Of a stretch of 36,902 nucleotides of DNA, positions 9,222 through 18,396 are shown piece after piece. Source of the stretch: Nitrososphaerota archaeon (GTDB lineage Archaea; Thermoproteota; Nitrososphaeria; Nitrososphaerales; Nitrosopumilaceae); the NCBI GenBank assembly GCA_029782475.1, contig JARPSM010000105.1, positions 1 to 36,902 on the forward strand, in the 5' to 3' direction. Below the pieces are notes generated by a model. It did no database searches. It was not told where the DNA came from and was given only the letters and a program-made list of their open reading frames with translations. A program made the position numbers and the translations under genes. Position 1 is the stretch's first letter. The number at the start of each line of letters is the position of its first letter.

Positions 9222-10184
9222 ATGGAAGAAGAAAACCATGAATTGTTGCTACCACTTGTAGACGATGAAAATATTTGCCTTCCTTTACCAATCAACGTAG
9301 TATCAAAATATTGGAATATTGATTTACCTATGGAAGAAGCCATAGAATCTACAAAAAAATATTCTGGATTTGATGGCAGTATTCTAATTGAAGGGATAGA
9401 AATTGCTGAAAGACATGGTTTGACATGTAAAATAATCAATTCATCATTATCTGAATTAAAAAAAATTATTGATTTGGGGATCCCACCAATTGTAATTCTT
9501 CCAGGAATTCCTGAAATTACTCAACACGCTTCTATAATTACAGGATATGATGAACAAGAAAAAACAATCTTACATTATATTCAGAAAGGCAATCAAGAAG
9601 GAGAGCAACAAGAAGGTGCAATCCCTCAAAGTATTTTTGAAAAAGAATGGTCTGAAGAAGGAAGATTATTACTAATTTTAGCTCCTTCTGAAATAGTTGC
9701 ATCTATAAACTTAGAAAATGATTCTAGTGACAAATCAAATAGATTATGTCTTGTTTCTGAAAAACAAAATATTTTAAAAAATAATTCTGAAGCACTTGAA
9801 TCATTAAAACAAGCTTTAGAACTTGATGAAAATAATTCAACTGCACTTAATCTATTTGCTGCAGTACTCAATGCTCAAAATTCTTCCGAATGTGTAAAAT
9901 ATTATGAAAAATGTTTGAAAATCAACAAGAACTCATATTTGACCTATAATGGCTTGGGAAATTTTTATCTTAAGATCAGTCAGTTTGATAAAGCAGAAAA
10001 TTATTACAATGAAGCAATTAAAATCAATCCAAAACGTTCTGCAAAAATTTACAAAAATCGTGCTTATCTAAGGGAAAAACAAAACAAAAATTTTGAAGCA
10101 AAAGATGATCTCAAAAATTATTTAAAATATTACCCTAAAGCTTCTGATAGAGGACTAATAGAACAAGCAATTAGAGAATTATAA
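9222..10184 (+). CDS. C39-like papain-fold domain fused to TPR repeats
   Basis: N-terminal C39-like signature (ENICLPLPINVVSKYW...IVILPG...QHASIITGYDEQEKTILHY) followed by TPRs (ALESLKQALELDENNSTALNLFAAV; YLTYNGLGNFYLKISQFDKAENYYNEAIKINPK). Confidence 0.7.
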   Translation: MEEENHELLLPLVDDENICLPLPINVVSKYWNIDLPMEEAIESTKKYSGFDGSILIEGIEIAERHGLTCKIINSSLSELKKIIDLGIPPIVILPGIPEITQHASIITGYDEQEKTILHYIQKGNQEGEQQEGAIPQSIFEKEWSEEGRLLLILAPSEIVASINLENDSSDKSNRLCLVSEKQNILKNNSEALESLKQALELDENNSTALNLFAAVLNAQNSSECVKYYEKCLKINKNSYLTYNGLGNFYLKISQFDKAENYYNEAIKINPKRSAKIYKNRAYLREKQNKNFEAKDDLKNYLKYYPKASDRGLIEQAIREL

Positions 10185-10258
10185 TGCGGAGTGCGGGATT
10201 TGAACCCGCGGCCTTCAGCTTGGGAAGCTGACGTCATACCAGACTAAACTAACTCCGC
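10185..10258 (-). tRNA. tRNA-Gly (anticodon CCC)
   Basis: Cloverleaf on the reverse complement: acceptor GCGGAGT/ACTCCGC, anticodon arm TCAGC-TTCCCAA-GCTGA, T-arm GCGGG-TTCAAAT-CCCGC, discriminator A, no encoded CCA. Confidence 0.95.
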
Positions 10259-10295
10259 CTAGAACAATATTATCAATCATGATTAAATATCTTGA

Positions 10296-10484
10296 TTGTT
10301 ATCTCAAAATGTGGATGCAAGATGCCCTGAATGTGAAAAAGTTGCAATATTAGATGATGATGTAACGAATGTTAAATGTCCACATTGTAATTTTGAAGCA
10401 GATTATGATACCTATATTGAAATTATGAAAGATCAAGCTGTCAATATGTCAGCTGATTATATTCCAGACAGACCTGGAATTTAA
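10296..10484 (+). CDS. Small zinc-ribbon protein
   Basis: 62 aa with two CxxC pairs (CPEC...CPHC). Non-ATG start. Confidence 0.7.
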   Translation: MLSQNVDARCPECEKVAILDDDVTNVKCPHCNFEADYDTYIEIMKDQAVNMSADYIPDRPGI

Positions 10485-10616
10485 TTACCAATAATTTCCT
10501 TTATCAGAACAATCTAAATGAGCTCCACAATTTGGGCAAAACATATGACATGCTTGCATGTCCACCATTTTATTATCACATCTAGGACATCTGATCTCTT
10601 CTGTCATGCCTATCAT
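10485..10616 (-). CDS. Very small zinc-ribbon protein, absent from the supplied ORF track
   Basis: Reverse-strand reading: MIGMTEEIRCPRCDNKMVDMQACHMFCPNCGAHLDCSDKGNYW*. 43 aa with two CxxC pairs; alternative start at 10607. Confidence 0.75.
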   Translation of the reverse strand: MIGMTEEIRCPRCDNKMVDMQACHMFCPNCGAHLDCSDKGNYW

Positions 10617-10681
10617 TGTAAATCTTGATTTAAAAATAATGTCCAAAGGTTAATTAGTCGTTCAACTTTTTTTTGGAATAA

Positions 10682-11083
10682 TTGGCAAACTTTAAACTTA
10701 CAATCTCAGATATTAAAGGAAAATCAATTTCAAAAGAACTCAAGGATAGCGATGCTAATCCTTTGTTAGGATTAGAGTTAGGAAATGAAACTGATGCTTC
10801 AATTGTAGGATTAACTGGAAAATTAAAACTTACTGGTGGTAGTGACAAATCTGGAGTTCCAATGAGAACTGATGTTCATGGTGCAGCAAGAAAAAGAGTT
10901 TTACTTTCTAGAGGTGTTGGTTTACAAGATGCAGAATATGGACAACGAAAAAGAAAACTATTAAGAGGAAATTCAGTATCTGAAGAAATTTATCAAGTAA
11001 ATTGTAAGTTTGATGGAGAATTACCAGTTGAAGTTCCTGTTGAAGAAACAGCAGAAGAAAAAACTAAAGATAAAAAAGAATAA
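10682..11083 (+). CDS. rps6e: 30S ribosomal protein S6e
   Basis: 133 aa: MANFKLTISDIKGKSISKELKD...GGSDKSGVPMRTDVHGAARKRVLLSRGVG. TTG start. Confidence 0.95.
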   Translation: MANFKLTISDIKGKSISKELKDSDANPLLGLELGNETDASIVGLTGKLKLTGGSDKSGVPMRTDVHGAARKRVLLSRGVGLQDAEYGQRKRKLLRGNSVSEEIYQVNCKFDGELPVEVPVEETAEEKTKDKKE

Positions 11084-11114
11084 CTTAACATATACCGCTA
11101 CTACTTTTTGACAC

Positions 11115-12380
11115 ATGCATTGGAGAGAAACTCTTCCTGATTGGTACATCAAAAAATATGGCTATCAACCATGTATTAACATTGGTACTGCAGGTCATGT
11201 AGATCATGGAAAAACTACTCTAATTCAAGCTCTAACTGGTTCGTGGACGAGTGTTCATAGTCAAGAACTAAAACGTGGAATCACAATTCGTGTTGGTTAT
11301 TCTGATGCCGCATTTTACAAATGTAAAAAGTGTGAAGAACCATTAGGATATTCTACAACTCCAAAATGCAATAATTGTGGAAAGGAGAGTGAACTATCAC
11401 GAGTTGTAAGTTTTGTAGATAGTCCTGGACACGAGAGTTTGATGTCAAATATGCTTTCAGGTTCTGCATTAATGGATGGTGCATTACTATTGGCTGCAGC
11501 AAATGAAAAAATCCCTAAACCCCAAACAAAAGAGCATCTCTTAGCATTACAAACTCTTGGAATTCAACAAATAGTTGTAGTTCAAAATAAAGTTGATTTA
11601 CTTTCATATCAAGAGGCTCTTGATAATTATAAAGAAATAACAAATTTTGTTAAAGGAAGTCATGCTGCAAAAGCACCAGTCATTCCAATTTCTGCACAGT
11701 CAGGATTAAACATTGATGCTTTAATTGGCGCTATTGAATCTACAATTAAAACACCAGAGAGAGATGAAAAAGCAGATACAGTAATGCACGTTCTACGTTC
11801 TTTTGATGTAAATAAACCTGGAATAAAATTAAAAGATATCAAAGGTGGTGTAATTGGTGGAAGTTTAACTCAAGGAATTTTCAACATTGGTGATGAAATT
11901 GAGATTAAACCCGGAATTATGAATGAAAAGAAAAAAACATACGAACCACTACTTACTGAAATTACGTCTTTAGGAACTGCTGCAGGTATTGTTGAATCAG
12001 TAAAGCCCGGTGGCTTGGTTGCTATAGGAACAAAATTAGATCCTTCAATGACTAGAAGTGATTCTTTTATTGGTTCAGTTATTGGTAAACCTGGTACTCT
12101 TCCTGATAATTCAACTTTGTTAAAATTAGATGTTAACTTGTTTGATTCTGCAGTAGGTGTTACTGAAGATATTAAGGTACAACCAATTTCTTCTGGAGAA
12201 TTACTTCGACTAAATATCGGCACTGCTCCAGTTTTAGGTACAGTCAAAAAGATAAAATCAACTAATGTTGAGATAGAATTAAGGAGACCTGCATGTATTT
12301 TTGAAGGTGGAAATGTTGCAATTAGTAGAAGAATTGCTGAAAGATGGCGACTTATTGGTGCAGGAATAGTAGTTGGTTGA
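11115..12380 (+). CDS. eif2g: Translation initiation factor aIF2 subunit gamma
   Basis: 421 aa: GTAGHVDHGKTTL, FVDSPGHESLM, QNKVDLL; zinc knuckle CKKCEEPLGYSTTPKCNNCG. Confidence 0.97.
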   Translation: MHWRETLPDWYIKKYGYQPCINIGTAGHVDHGKTTLIQALTGSWTSVHSQELKRGITIRVGYSDAAFYKCKKCEEPLGYSTTPKCNNCGKESELSRVVSFVDSPGHESLMSNMLSGSALMDGALLLAAANEKIPKPQTKEHLLALQTLGIQQIVVVQNKVDLLSYQEALDNYKEITNFVKGSHAAKAPVIPISAQSGLNIDALIGAIESTIKTPERDEKADTVMHVLRSFDVNKPGIKLKDIKGGVIGGSLTQGIFNIGDEIEIKPGIMNEKKKTYEPLLTEITSLGTAAGIVESVKPGGLVAIGTKLDPSMTRSDSFIGSVIGKPGTLPDNSTLLKLDVNLFDSAVGVTEDIKVQPISSGELLRLNIGTAPVLGTVKKIKSTNVEIELRRPACIFEGGNVAISRRIAERWRLIGAGIVVG

Positions 12381-12741
12381 AATAATCTGTGACACAAGTT
12401 TTTTAATTCATCTAGCCACAAATAGAATCAAAAATTTAGATAATCTTGATGTTGAGATAGGACAAATTAATTTTGTTGTACCTCAAGTTGTAAAAAATGA
12501 ATTATTTGAATTAGAAAAAAACTCTGAAAAAAAACAAGATATCCAATCTACTCTTAAATATATTAAAAATTTCAAAATAATTTCTATTCTTGGTTCATTT
12601 GCAGACAAGGAATTACTTGATTATGTATCAAAAAATAGAGTTATTGTAGCTACAATGGATAAAGAACTAAAAAAACAGATTAAAAATAATGGAAGTTCAA
12701 TTATGTCTTTTTCAAATAACAAAATTGTTTTGGAATCTTAG
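12373..12741 (+). CDS. PIN-domain nuclease (Fcf1/Utp24-like) downstream of aIF2 gamma
   Basis: 122 aa: IICDTSFLIHLA, VPQVVKNELFELE, VIVATMDKELKKQIK. TTG start; 8-nt overlap with aIF2 gamma. Neighbour order S6e-aIF2g-PIN is a common archaeal arrangement. Confidence 0.85.
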   Translation: MVEIICDTSFLIHLATNRIKNLDNLDVEIGQINFVVPQVVKNELFELEKNSEKKQDIQSTLKYIKNFKIISILGSFADKELLDYVSKNRVIVATMDKELKKQIKNNGSSIMSFSNNKIVLES

Positions 12742-12775
12742 AAATATTTAAGATTGAGTAATTATTAATTATTTT

Positions 12776-13228
12776 ATGGCTTTGAATTTTGAGAGTAAAG
12801 CATTTGAAAATGATGGTGTTATACCAAAAAAATATGGCTATAAACATGGAAACATTAGTCCTCCTCTAAAAATTAACGAAATCCCTGAAAATACAATATC
12901 ACTTGTTTTGATAATGGATGATCCTGATGCGATGGGAGCTGTTGGTAAAATTTGGGTGCATTGGGTTGTATGGAATATAGATCCTAAAAATTCCATATTT
13001 GAAGAAAATTCAATTCCAGTTGATAGTATGGAAGGGAAAACTGATTTTGGTGAAATTGGTTATGGGGGCCCTGCCCCTCCAGATAAAGAACATACGTATA
13101 TTTTCAAATTGTATGCTTTGGATCAAAAATTAGATATCCCTAAAGGTTCTACTAAAAAAGAAATTGAATCAGTAATGAAAAATCATATTCTTTCAGAAAC
13201 AATTCTTAAAGGAAGATATGCACCTTAA
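12776..13228 (+). CDS. YbhB/YbcL-type PEBP family protein
   Basis: 150 aa: NISPPLKINEIPENTISLVLIMDDPDA...WVHWVVWNIDP...GYGGPAPPDKEHTYIFKLYALD. Confidence 0.93.
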   Translation: MALNFESKAFENDGVIPKKYGYKHGNISPPLKINEIPENTISLVLIMDDPDAMGAVGKIWVHWVVWNIDPKNSIFEENSIPVDSMEGKTDFGEIGYGGPAPPDKEHTYIFKLYALDQKLDIPKGSTKKEIESVMKNHILSETILKGRYAP

Positions 13229-13292
13229 TTTTCACGATTTGTTATTTTTTTATACAAAGAATAATAAGCAAAGTTTTTAAAAAAAATATCAA

Positions 13293-15428
13293 TTGATTTC
13301 AAACATAAAACTTGTTTCTATAGGTAATTTTGATTTAAAATTTAATCATCTTTTAATTATTGGAATTTTATCTTTAGCTTTTTCTGTATCTTTTCTTCTT
13401 CGTGCTCAACCTGCTGATTATGGATTTGCACTAAATGAATTTGATCCTTTTTTTAATTATCGTGCAACTCAATATGTCGTTGATAATGGAATTCCTGCAT
13501 ATTTTGAATGGGATGATAACAAAAGTTGGTATCCACACGGTAGAGATGTCTCTTCAACTTCGCAAGTAACTCTTCATCTAACTGCTGCAGTCACATATTG
13601 GATTTTTGGAGGAGGGAGTGATCTATATGATTTTACAATTTTATTTCCAGCAATTTTTGGTTCATTATCTGCGATAATTATTTTTGCACTAGTTAGAGTA
13701 ATTGGTGGTACTACTGCTGGATTATTTTCTGCACTTTTATTTTCAGTTTCTTTACCAATTCTAATTCGTAGTCCAATAGGATGGTTCAAATCTGAACCTT
13801 TGGGGTTATTTTTTGCTCTTTTATCTGTGTATTTACTTTTAAGTGGAATAAATTCTCAAAATAAAAAAATAGCTTTTTCTAAACTTTTAGGAGCTGGAAT
13901 TTTTACAACATTTTCTATTTCAGCATGGGGAGGAAATCAATTTTTTGTTATGCCTTTAGTTATTTTCTTTATCGCTTTACCTTTTTTGAGAAAAGATCAT
14001 AAATTTATTGCGTGGGCTATACCACTCTATACAATTAGTACCATTATTACCTCGTTAGGATTTGAGCGTGTAAGCTCAAATTTTCTTTTTGGTATGGGTG
14101 GAATTTTATTAATATTTTCGACTCTGTTTTTGCTATGTTGTATTTTCATTCAAAATAAAAGTTCCAAAAATAAAACAAGAAATAGTTTAATATTTTTATT
14201 AGTAATTCTGATTATTACTCCTTTCATTTTAGTGATAAATTCTGAATCTCAATTTTTACCTGGAGCCAGTCATAGATATCTTAATGCACTAAATCCATTT
14301 CTAACTACTACTGATCCATTGGTAGATTCTGTATCAGAACATGCTACTACAACATTAGCACAGTCATTCTTGTTTCATTCAGTTTTAATGATTTTTTCTG
14401 GTCTTGGAATTTGGTTAATTATTAAAAATATTCAAAAACATACTATTAATTTTATTAAAAATGATATGATTGCATTTTCATTAATTTTAGGAATAACTGG
14501 TGTTTATGTTAGTTCAACTTTTGTAAGATTAGAAGTATTTGCATCTGTTTCTATTATTCTTTTAGCTTCTTTAGGATTAACTGTATTAACAAAAGAATTT
14601 TTTACCAATTCTAATTCTAAAAAATCATATAGTAAATTTATGCAACTGTCATTTTTTACTGGAATAGTTATTCTTTTGATAATCCCTATGATATATCCTG
14701 TCGGTTCAGAAACATCTCGAATAATTGATATTCCTCCTACAATTCTAAATGGAGGATCATCCTATCAGATTGCTACAAGTGATTGGTTAGATGCATTAGA
14801 ATGGATGAAAAATAATACCCCTAAAGATGCTGTAGTTGCTTCTTGGTGGGATTATGGATATTGGATTTCTACAATGGGAGAAAGAGCATCATTAGCAGAT
14901 AATTCAACTATCCATACACGATTTATTGAAAATATAGCTAAAATGCTACTAAGTGATTCTGACACTGCTTGGAATACTCTGAATGAAATGCAAGCAGATT
15001 ATTTGTTAGTATTTGTGACAGGAGAACGATTGAATCTAGACGCTGAAGATTCATTTTATACTCTTATTGGTGGTGGTGATGAATCAAAAAAACAATGGTT
15101 TATGAAAATTGCAGGATATGACACTTCAAAATATTTACATGATGATGGTATAAGTGGTACAGATTATTTTTGGGATGAAACCTTGTTAGGAAAAACATTT
15201 CCGTTTTCTTTATCTGGATATGTAAATCCAAATAATATACAACAACAATCTGCAACATACGTACCTGGAATGATTGGAATTTATCAAAAAGATATTAAAT
15301 TCCCTTCTGATGGTGATGGACCTTTAAAATTAGTTTATGCATCTTCTAGTTTTACTGAAGAGAAAATTGGACCAATGATTGGAGTTTTCATTTATGAAAT
15401 AAATAAAGAATACAAGCCAATATCTTAA
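13293..15428 (+). CDS. aglB: Oligosaccharyltransferase STT3/AglB
   Basis: 711 aa multi-TM with catalytic WWDYGYW (ASWWDYGYWISTMGERASLADNSTI) and EFDPFFNYRAT. TTG start. Confidence 0.95.
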   Translation: MISNIKLVSIGNFDLKFNHLLIIGILSLAFSVSFLLRAQPADYGFALNEFDPFFNYRATQYVVDNGIPAYFEWDDNKSWYPHGRDVSSTSQVTLHLTAAVTYWIFGGGSDLYDFTILFPAIFGSLSAIIIFALVRVIGGTTAGLFSALLFSVSLPILIRSPIGWFKSEPLGLFFALLSVYLLLSGINSQNKKIAFSKLLGAGIFTTFSISAWGGNQFFVMPLVIFFIALPFLRKDHKFIAWAIPLYTISTIITSLGFERVSSNFLFGMGGILLIFSTLFLLCCIFIQNKSSKNKTRNSLIFLLVILIITPFILVINSESQFLPGASHRYLNALNPFLTTTDPLVDSVSEHATTTLAQSFLFHSVLMIFSGLGIWLIIKNIQKHTINFIKNDMIAFSLILGITGVYVSSTFVRLEVFASVSIILLASLGLTVLTKEFFTNSNSKKSYSKFMQLSFFTGIVILLIIPMIYPVGSETSRIIDIPPTILNGGSSYQIATSDWLDALEWMKNNTPKDAVVASWWDYGYWISTMGERASLADNSTIHTRFIENIAKMLLSDSDTAWNTLNEMQADYLLVFVTGERLNLDAEDSFYTLIGGGDESKKQWFMKIAGYDTSKYLHDDGISGTDYFWDETLLGKTFPFSLSGYVNPNNIQQQSATYVPGMIGIYQKDIKFPSDGDGPLKLVYASSSFTEEKIGPMIGVFIYEINKEYKPIS

Positions 15429-15580
15429 GAGTATCTTTCAGCTAATCTATATCTCATGTATTTATCGTCTGGTGAAAATTTTGCGGGATGGACAGAATTA
15501 GTATCTGCACTGCATTTTGGACATTTTTCTTTTAATGTATAGTGATTACATTTAGAACATTTTCTTAATAAAAATCTCAT
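15425..15580 (-). CDS. nop10: H/ACA RNP protein Nop10, absent from the supplied ORF track
   Basis: Reverse-strand reading: MRFLLRKCSKCNHYTLKEKCPKCSADTNSVHPAKFSPDDKYMRYRLAERYS*. 51 aa; zinc ribbon plus the Nop10 HPAKFSPxDKYxxYR motif; adjacent to aIF2 alpha. Confidence 0.95.
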   Translation of the reverse strand: MRFLLRKCSKCNHYTLKEKCPKCSADTNSVHPAKFSPDDKYMRYRLAERYS

Positions 15581-15581
15581 T

Positions 15582-16379
15582 TTAATTATCTCTTGTTTTC
15601 TTTGAATCTTCTCTAGTAAATTTGAATGATCCTTTTTTCTTTCCTATGTTTGTTTCAACTTCTTCAATAATTGGTTTTAATAATTTTTCAGCTGACTTAA
15701 AATCTTCAGAAGTAATTGAAATTCTATATTTTGGTGCACCCAAGTATGTAATATCTATAGTAGTATCTTTTTTTATAATATTTAACAATACTTTTTTAAT
15801 TATTTCAACACCATTAGATTGGTTATTTGTAATTTCCATAATTCCTCTAATTTCTACTGAGGGAAGTTTAATTTTTGAACAAATATCTTCAATTATAGTT
15901 GCAGTTTTTTTTGCAAGTTTTAGTTCTTTAACTGAATCGATTCCGTTTCTTGCAATTAATATGAATGCATCATATACTGAATCAAATTTTGAATAAATAC
16001 TATCTTCTAATTTTTCAATTTCTTTATCAGTTAATTTTGCTTTATCTTGAACATTTTGTAATAGTGTTTTACCTTTTTCAAATTTTTTGACTTCTTTGAG
16101 CTTTTGTTTTTTCTGATCTTTTGAAACTTGTTTTAATGAGAGATCTATATCTCCTCGTTGAGCATTTACTTTTTTTACAAGAAGAACTTTCTTCTCCCCA
16201 TCTCTGACGAATCTACTTACTGATCTTATCCATCCTGGAGCAATTTCTGAAATATGTAAGAATCCTTGAATGTCATCATATTCATCTAGAGTGACATATG
16301 CCCCATGATCCATTACTTTTGTGACAGTTGCAAGAATTATTTCTCCTTGTTCTGGCATTTCTTGGATTTCAGTAGACAT
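15582..16379 (-). CDS. eif2a: Translation initiation factor aIF2 subunit alpha
   Basis: 265 aa: N-terminal S1 domain (GEIILATVTKVMDHGAYVTLDEYDDIQGFLHISEIAPGWIRSV). Confidence 0.95.
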   Translation of the reverse strand: MSTEIQEMPEQGEIILATVTKVMDHGAYVTLDEYDDIQGFLHISEIAPGWIRSVSRFVRDGEKKVLLVKKVNAQRGDIDLSLKQVSKDQKKQKLKEVKKFEKGKTLLQNVQDKAKLTDKEIEKLEDSIYSKFDSVYDAFILIARNGIDSVKELKLAKKTATIIEDICSKIKLPSVEIRGIMEITNNQSNGVEIIKKVLLNIIKKDTTIDITYLGAPKYRISITSEDFKSAEKLLKPIIEEVETNIGKKKGSFKFTREDSKKTRDN

Positions 16380-16420
16380 TTCTTCTAAAACTCCTTTATG
16401 CGTAAATTAATGTTTGCTGG

Positions 16421-16954
16421 CTAGAAATCTATGCCTTTTTTTGCTTTAATTCCTTGTTGAAATGGATGTTTGATTTCTCTCATTTCTGTAACAAGATCAG
16501 CAATTTCAATAATTTCATCTTTAGCGTAATTCCCTGTTAGGACTAAATCAACATCTTTTGGTTTTGATTTTATTATGTTTAGAACATCCTCTATTGAAAT
16601 TAAATTAAGATTTACTGCATAGTTTATCTCATCTAAAATTACAATATCATAATTACCTGATTGAATTTTTTCATTACTAATTCTAATTGCCTCTTCTGCT
16701 ACTTTTTGATGATCTTTTTTTGGACTTGTGTCGTCAATTATACCAACAAATCCTTTTCCAACTGCAACCATTTCAAATTCTGGTTCAAGTCTCTTTGATG
16801 AATTCATTTCACCATAATGCCATGAACCTTTAATGAATTGAATCATACACGTTTTCTTTTCATATCCAGTTGCACGCAAAGCAATCCCTAAAGCTGCAGT
16901 TGTTTTACCTTTACCTTTTCCAGTATATACTATGGTTAAACCATCCTTTCCCAT
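16421..16954 (-). CDS. cobO: Cob(I)yrinic acid a,c-diamide adenosyltransferase
   Basis: 177 aa: YTGKGKGKTTAALGIALRATGYEKKTCMIQFIKG, IVILDEINYAVNLNLI, LVLTGNYAKDEIIEIADLVTEM. Confidence 0.95.
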   Translation of the reverse strand: MGKDGLTIVYTGKGKGKTTAALGIALRATGYEKKTCMIQFIKGSWHYGEMNSSKRLEPEFEMVAVGKGFVGIIDDTSPKKDHQKVAEEAIRISNEKIQSGNYDIVILDEINYAVNLNLISIEDVLNIIKSKPKDVDLVLTGNYAKDEIIEIADLVTEMREIKHPFQQGIKAKKGIDF

Positions 16955-17040
16955 AATTTTTATTTAATAGTTCTTACTAAAAACATTGAGTATGTCTATA
17001 ATCTATTAATTTAAATAAAAAATGATCCTAGTCATGCAAA

Positions 17041-18396
17041 TTGAAAATTCCTAGAATTGTAATTGCAGGTGCTACTAGTGGAGTTGGAAAAACATCTATC
17101 ACATGTTCAATAATTTATGCACTACAAAAACATGGTTTTTCTGTTCAGCCATTCAAGGTTGGACCTGATTATATTGATCCTGGTTATCTATCTAGTATTT
17201 CAAAAAATGAAACATACAATTTGGATGCATGGCTTATGGGTGAAAACCAATTACTGAATAGTTTTACTTCAAATTCAAAATCAAACATATCTGTAATTGA
17301 AGGTGTGATGGGATACTATGATGGATTTGGTGGAGATTCAAATTATGCTAGTACACATCATGTAGCATCAATAACAAAATCCCCAGTCATATTAGTTTTA
17401 GATGCAAGTAAAACTTCTCGTTCTATTGCAGCAACTGCACTTGGATTCATAAAATTTCATAGAAATCCCCGTATTGTTGGAATCATTTTAAATAAAATAG
17501 GTAGCAAAAAGCATGAATTTTTGTGTAAAAGTGCTTTAGAAAAAACTAAAATTCCAATAATTGGAGTAATCCCAAAAAATTCTTTACTAACTATGCCATC
17601 AAGACATCTTGGATTAATTTCAACATTAGAAAACAATGTTCTCAAAAAACAAATTAAGAAAATATCTAAAATTATTTCAGAAAATATTGATATTAATCAA
17701 ATAATTAAAATTGCAAAAAATTCATCTGATCTTACTAAAAAATCTAAGCTTATACCTAAAAAATTAAAAACTACCATTGCAGTTGCACTTGATACTTCAT
17801 TTAATTTCTATTATCAAGATAATTTAGAAGCATTACGTCGTGAAGGTGCAAATCTAAAATTCTTTAGCCCTGTAAAAGATAAAAAAATTCCAAAGTGCGA
17901 TGGTCTTTACATTGGTGGTGGTTTTCCTGAAATTTTAGGAGATGCTCTTGAAAAAAATCAAATTATAAAAAAATCAATAAAAAAATTATCTGAAGATCAT
18001 CTTCCCATTTATGCCGAATGTGGTGGATTGATGTATCTGACAAAATCTATTTTATCTGAAAATAAAAAATACAAAATGATTGGCTTATTTGATGCTGAAA
18101 CTAAGATGACAAAAAAAATGAGACTAAATTATACTAAAGGAAAGATTATTTCAAAAACTCCAATATCTGAAAAACTACATGATTTTCAAGGACATGAATT
18201 TCATTATTCACATTTGGATTCAGTTTCATCTGATTCAAAATTTGCTTATACTTTAGAAATAGGTGAAGGAATAAAGAAACATCAGGATGGGCTAATTCAA
18301 GATAACACATTAGCATCTTATGGCCATCTCTACTTTGATAGCTCAAACTATGCAGAAATTTTTGTTAAAAATTGTATAGAATTTTCAAAGAGCTGA
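17041..18396 (+). CDS. cbiA: Cobyrinic acid a,c-diamide synthase
   Basis: 451 aa: VIAGATSGVGKTSI, PFKVGPDYIDPGYLS, YIGGGFPEILGDAL, YAECGGLMYL, GHEFHYS. TTG start. Confidence 0.95.
   Translation: MKIPRIVIAGATSGVGKTSITCSIIYALQKHGFSVQPFKVGPDYIDPGYLSSISKNETYNLDAWLMGENQLLNSFTSNSKSNISVIEGVMGYYDGFGGDSNYASTHHVASITKSPVILVLDASKTSRSIAATALGFIKFHRNPRIVGIILNKIGSKKHEFLCKSALEKTKIPIIGVIPKNSLLTMPSRHLGLISTLENNVLKKQIKKISKIISENIDINQIIKIAKNSSDLTKKSKLIPKKLKTTIAVALDTSFNFYYQDNLEALRREGANLKFFSPVKDKKIPKCDGLYIGGGFPEILGDALEKNQIIKKSIKKLSEDHLPIYAECGGLMYLTKSILSENKKYKMIGLFDAETKMTKKMRLNYTKGKIISKTPISEKLHDFQGHEFHYSHLDSVSSDSKFAYTLEIGEGIKKHQDGLIQDNTLASYGHLYFDSSNYAEIFVKNCIEFSKS

Noticed and set aside
11870-12421. 183-aa minus-strand ORF inside aIF2 gamma
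   Set aside because: Shadow ORF antisense to a highly conserved gene. Its Ser/Ile/Pro-rich composition is typical of reverse-frame artefacts.
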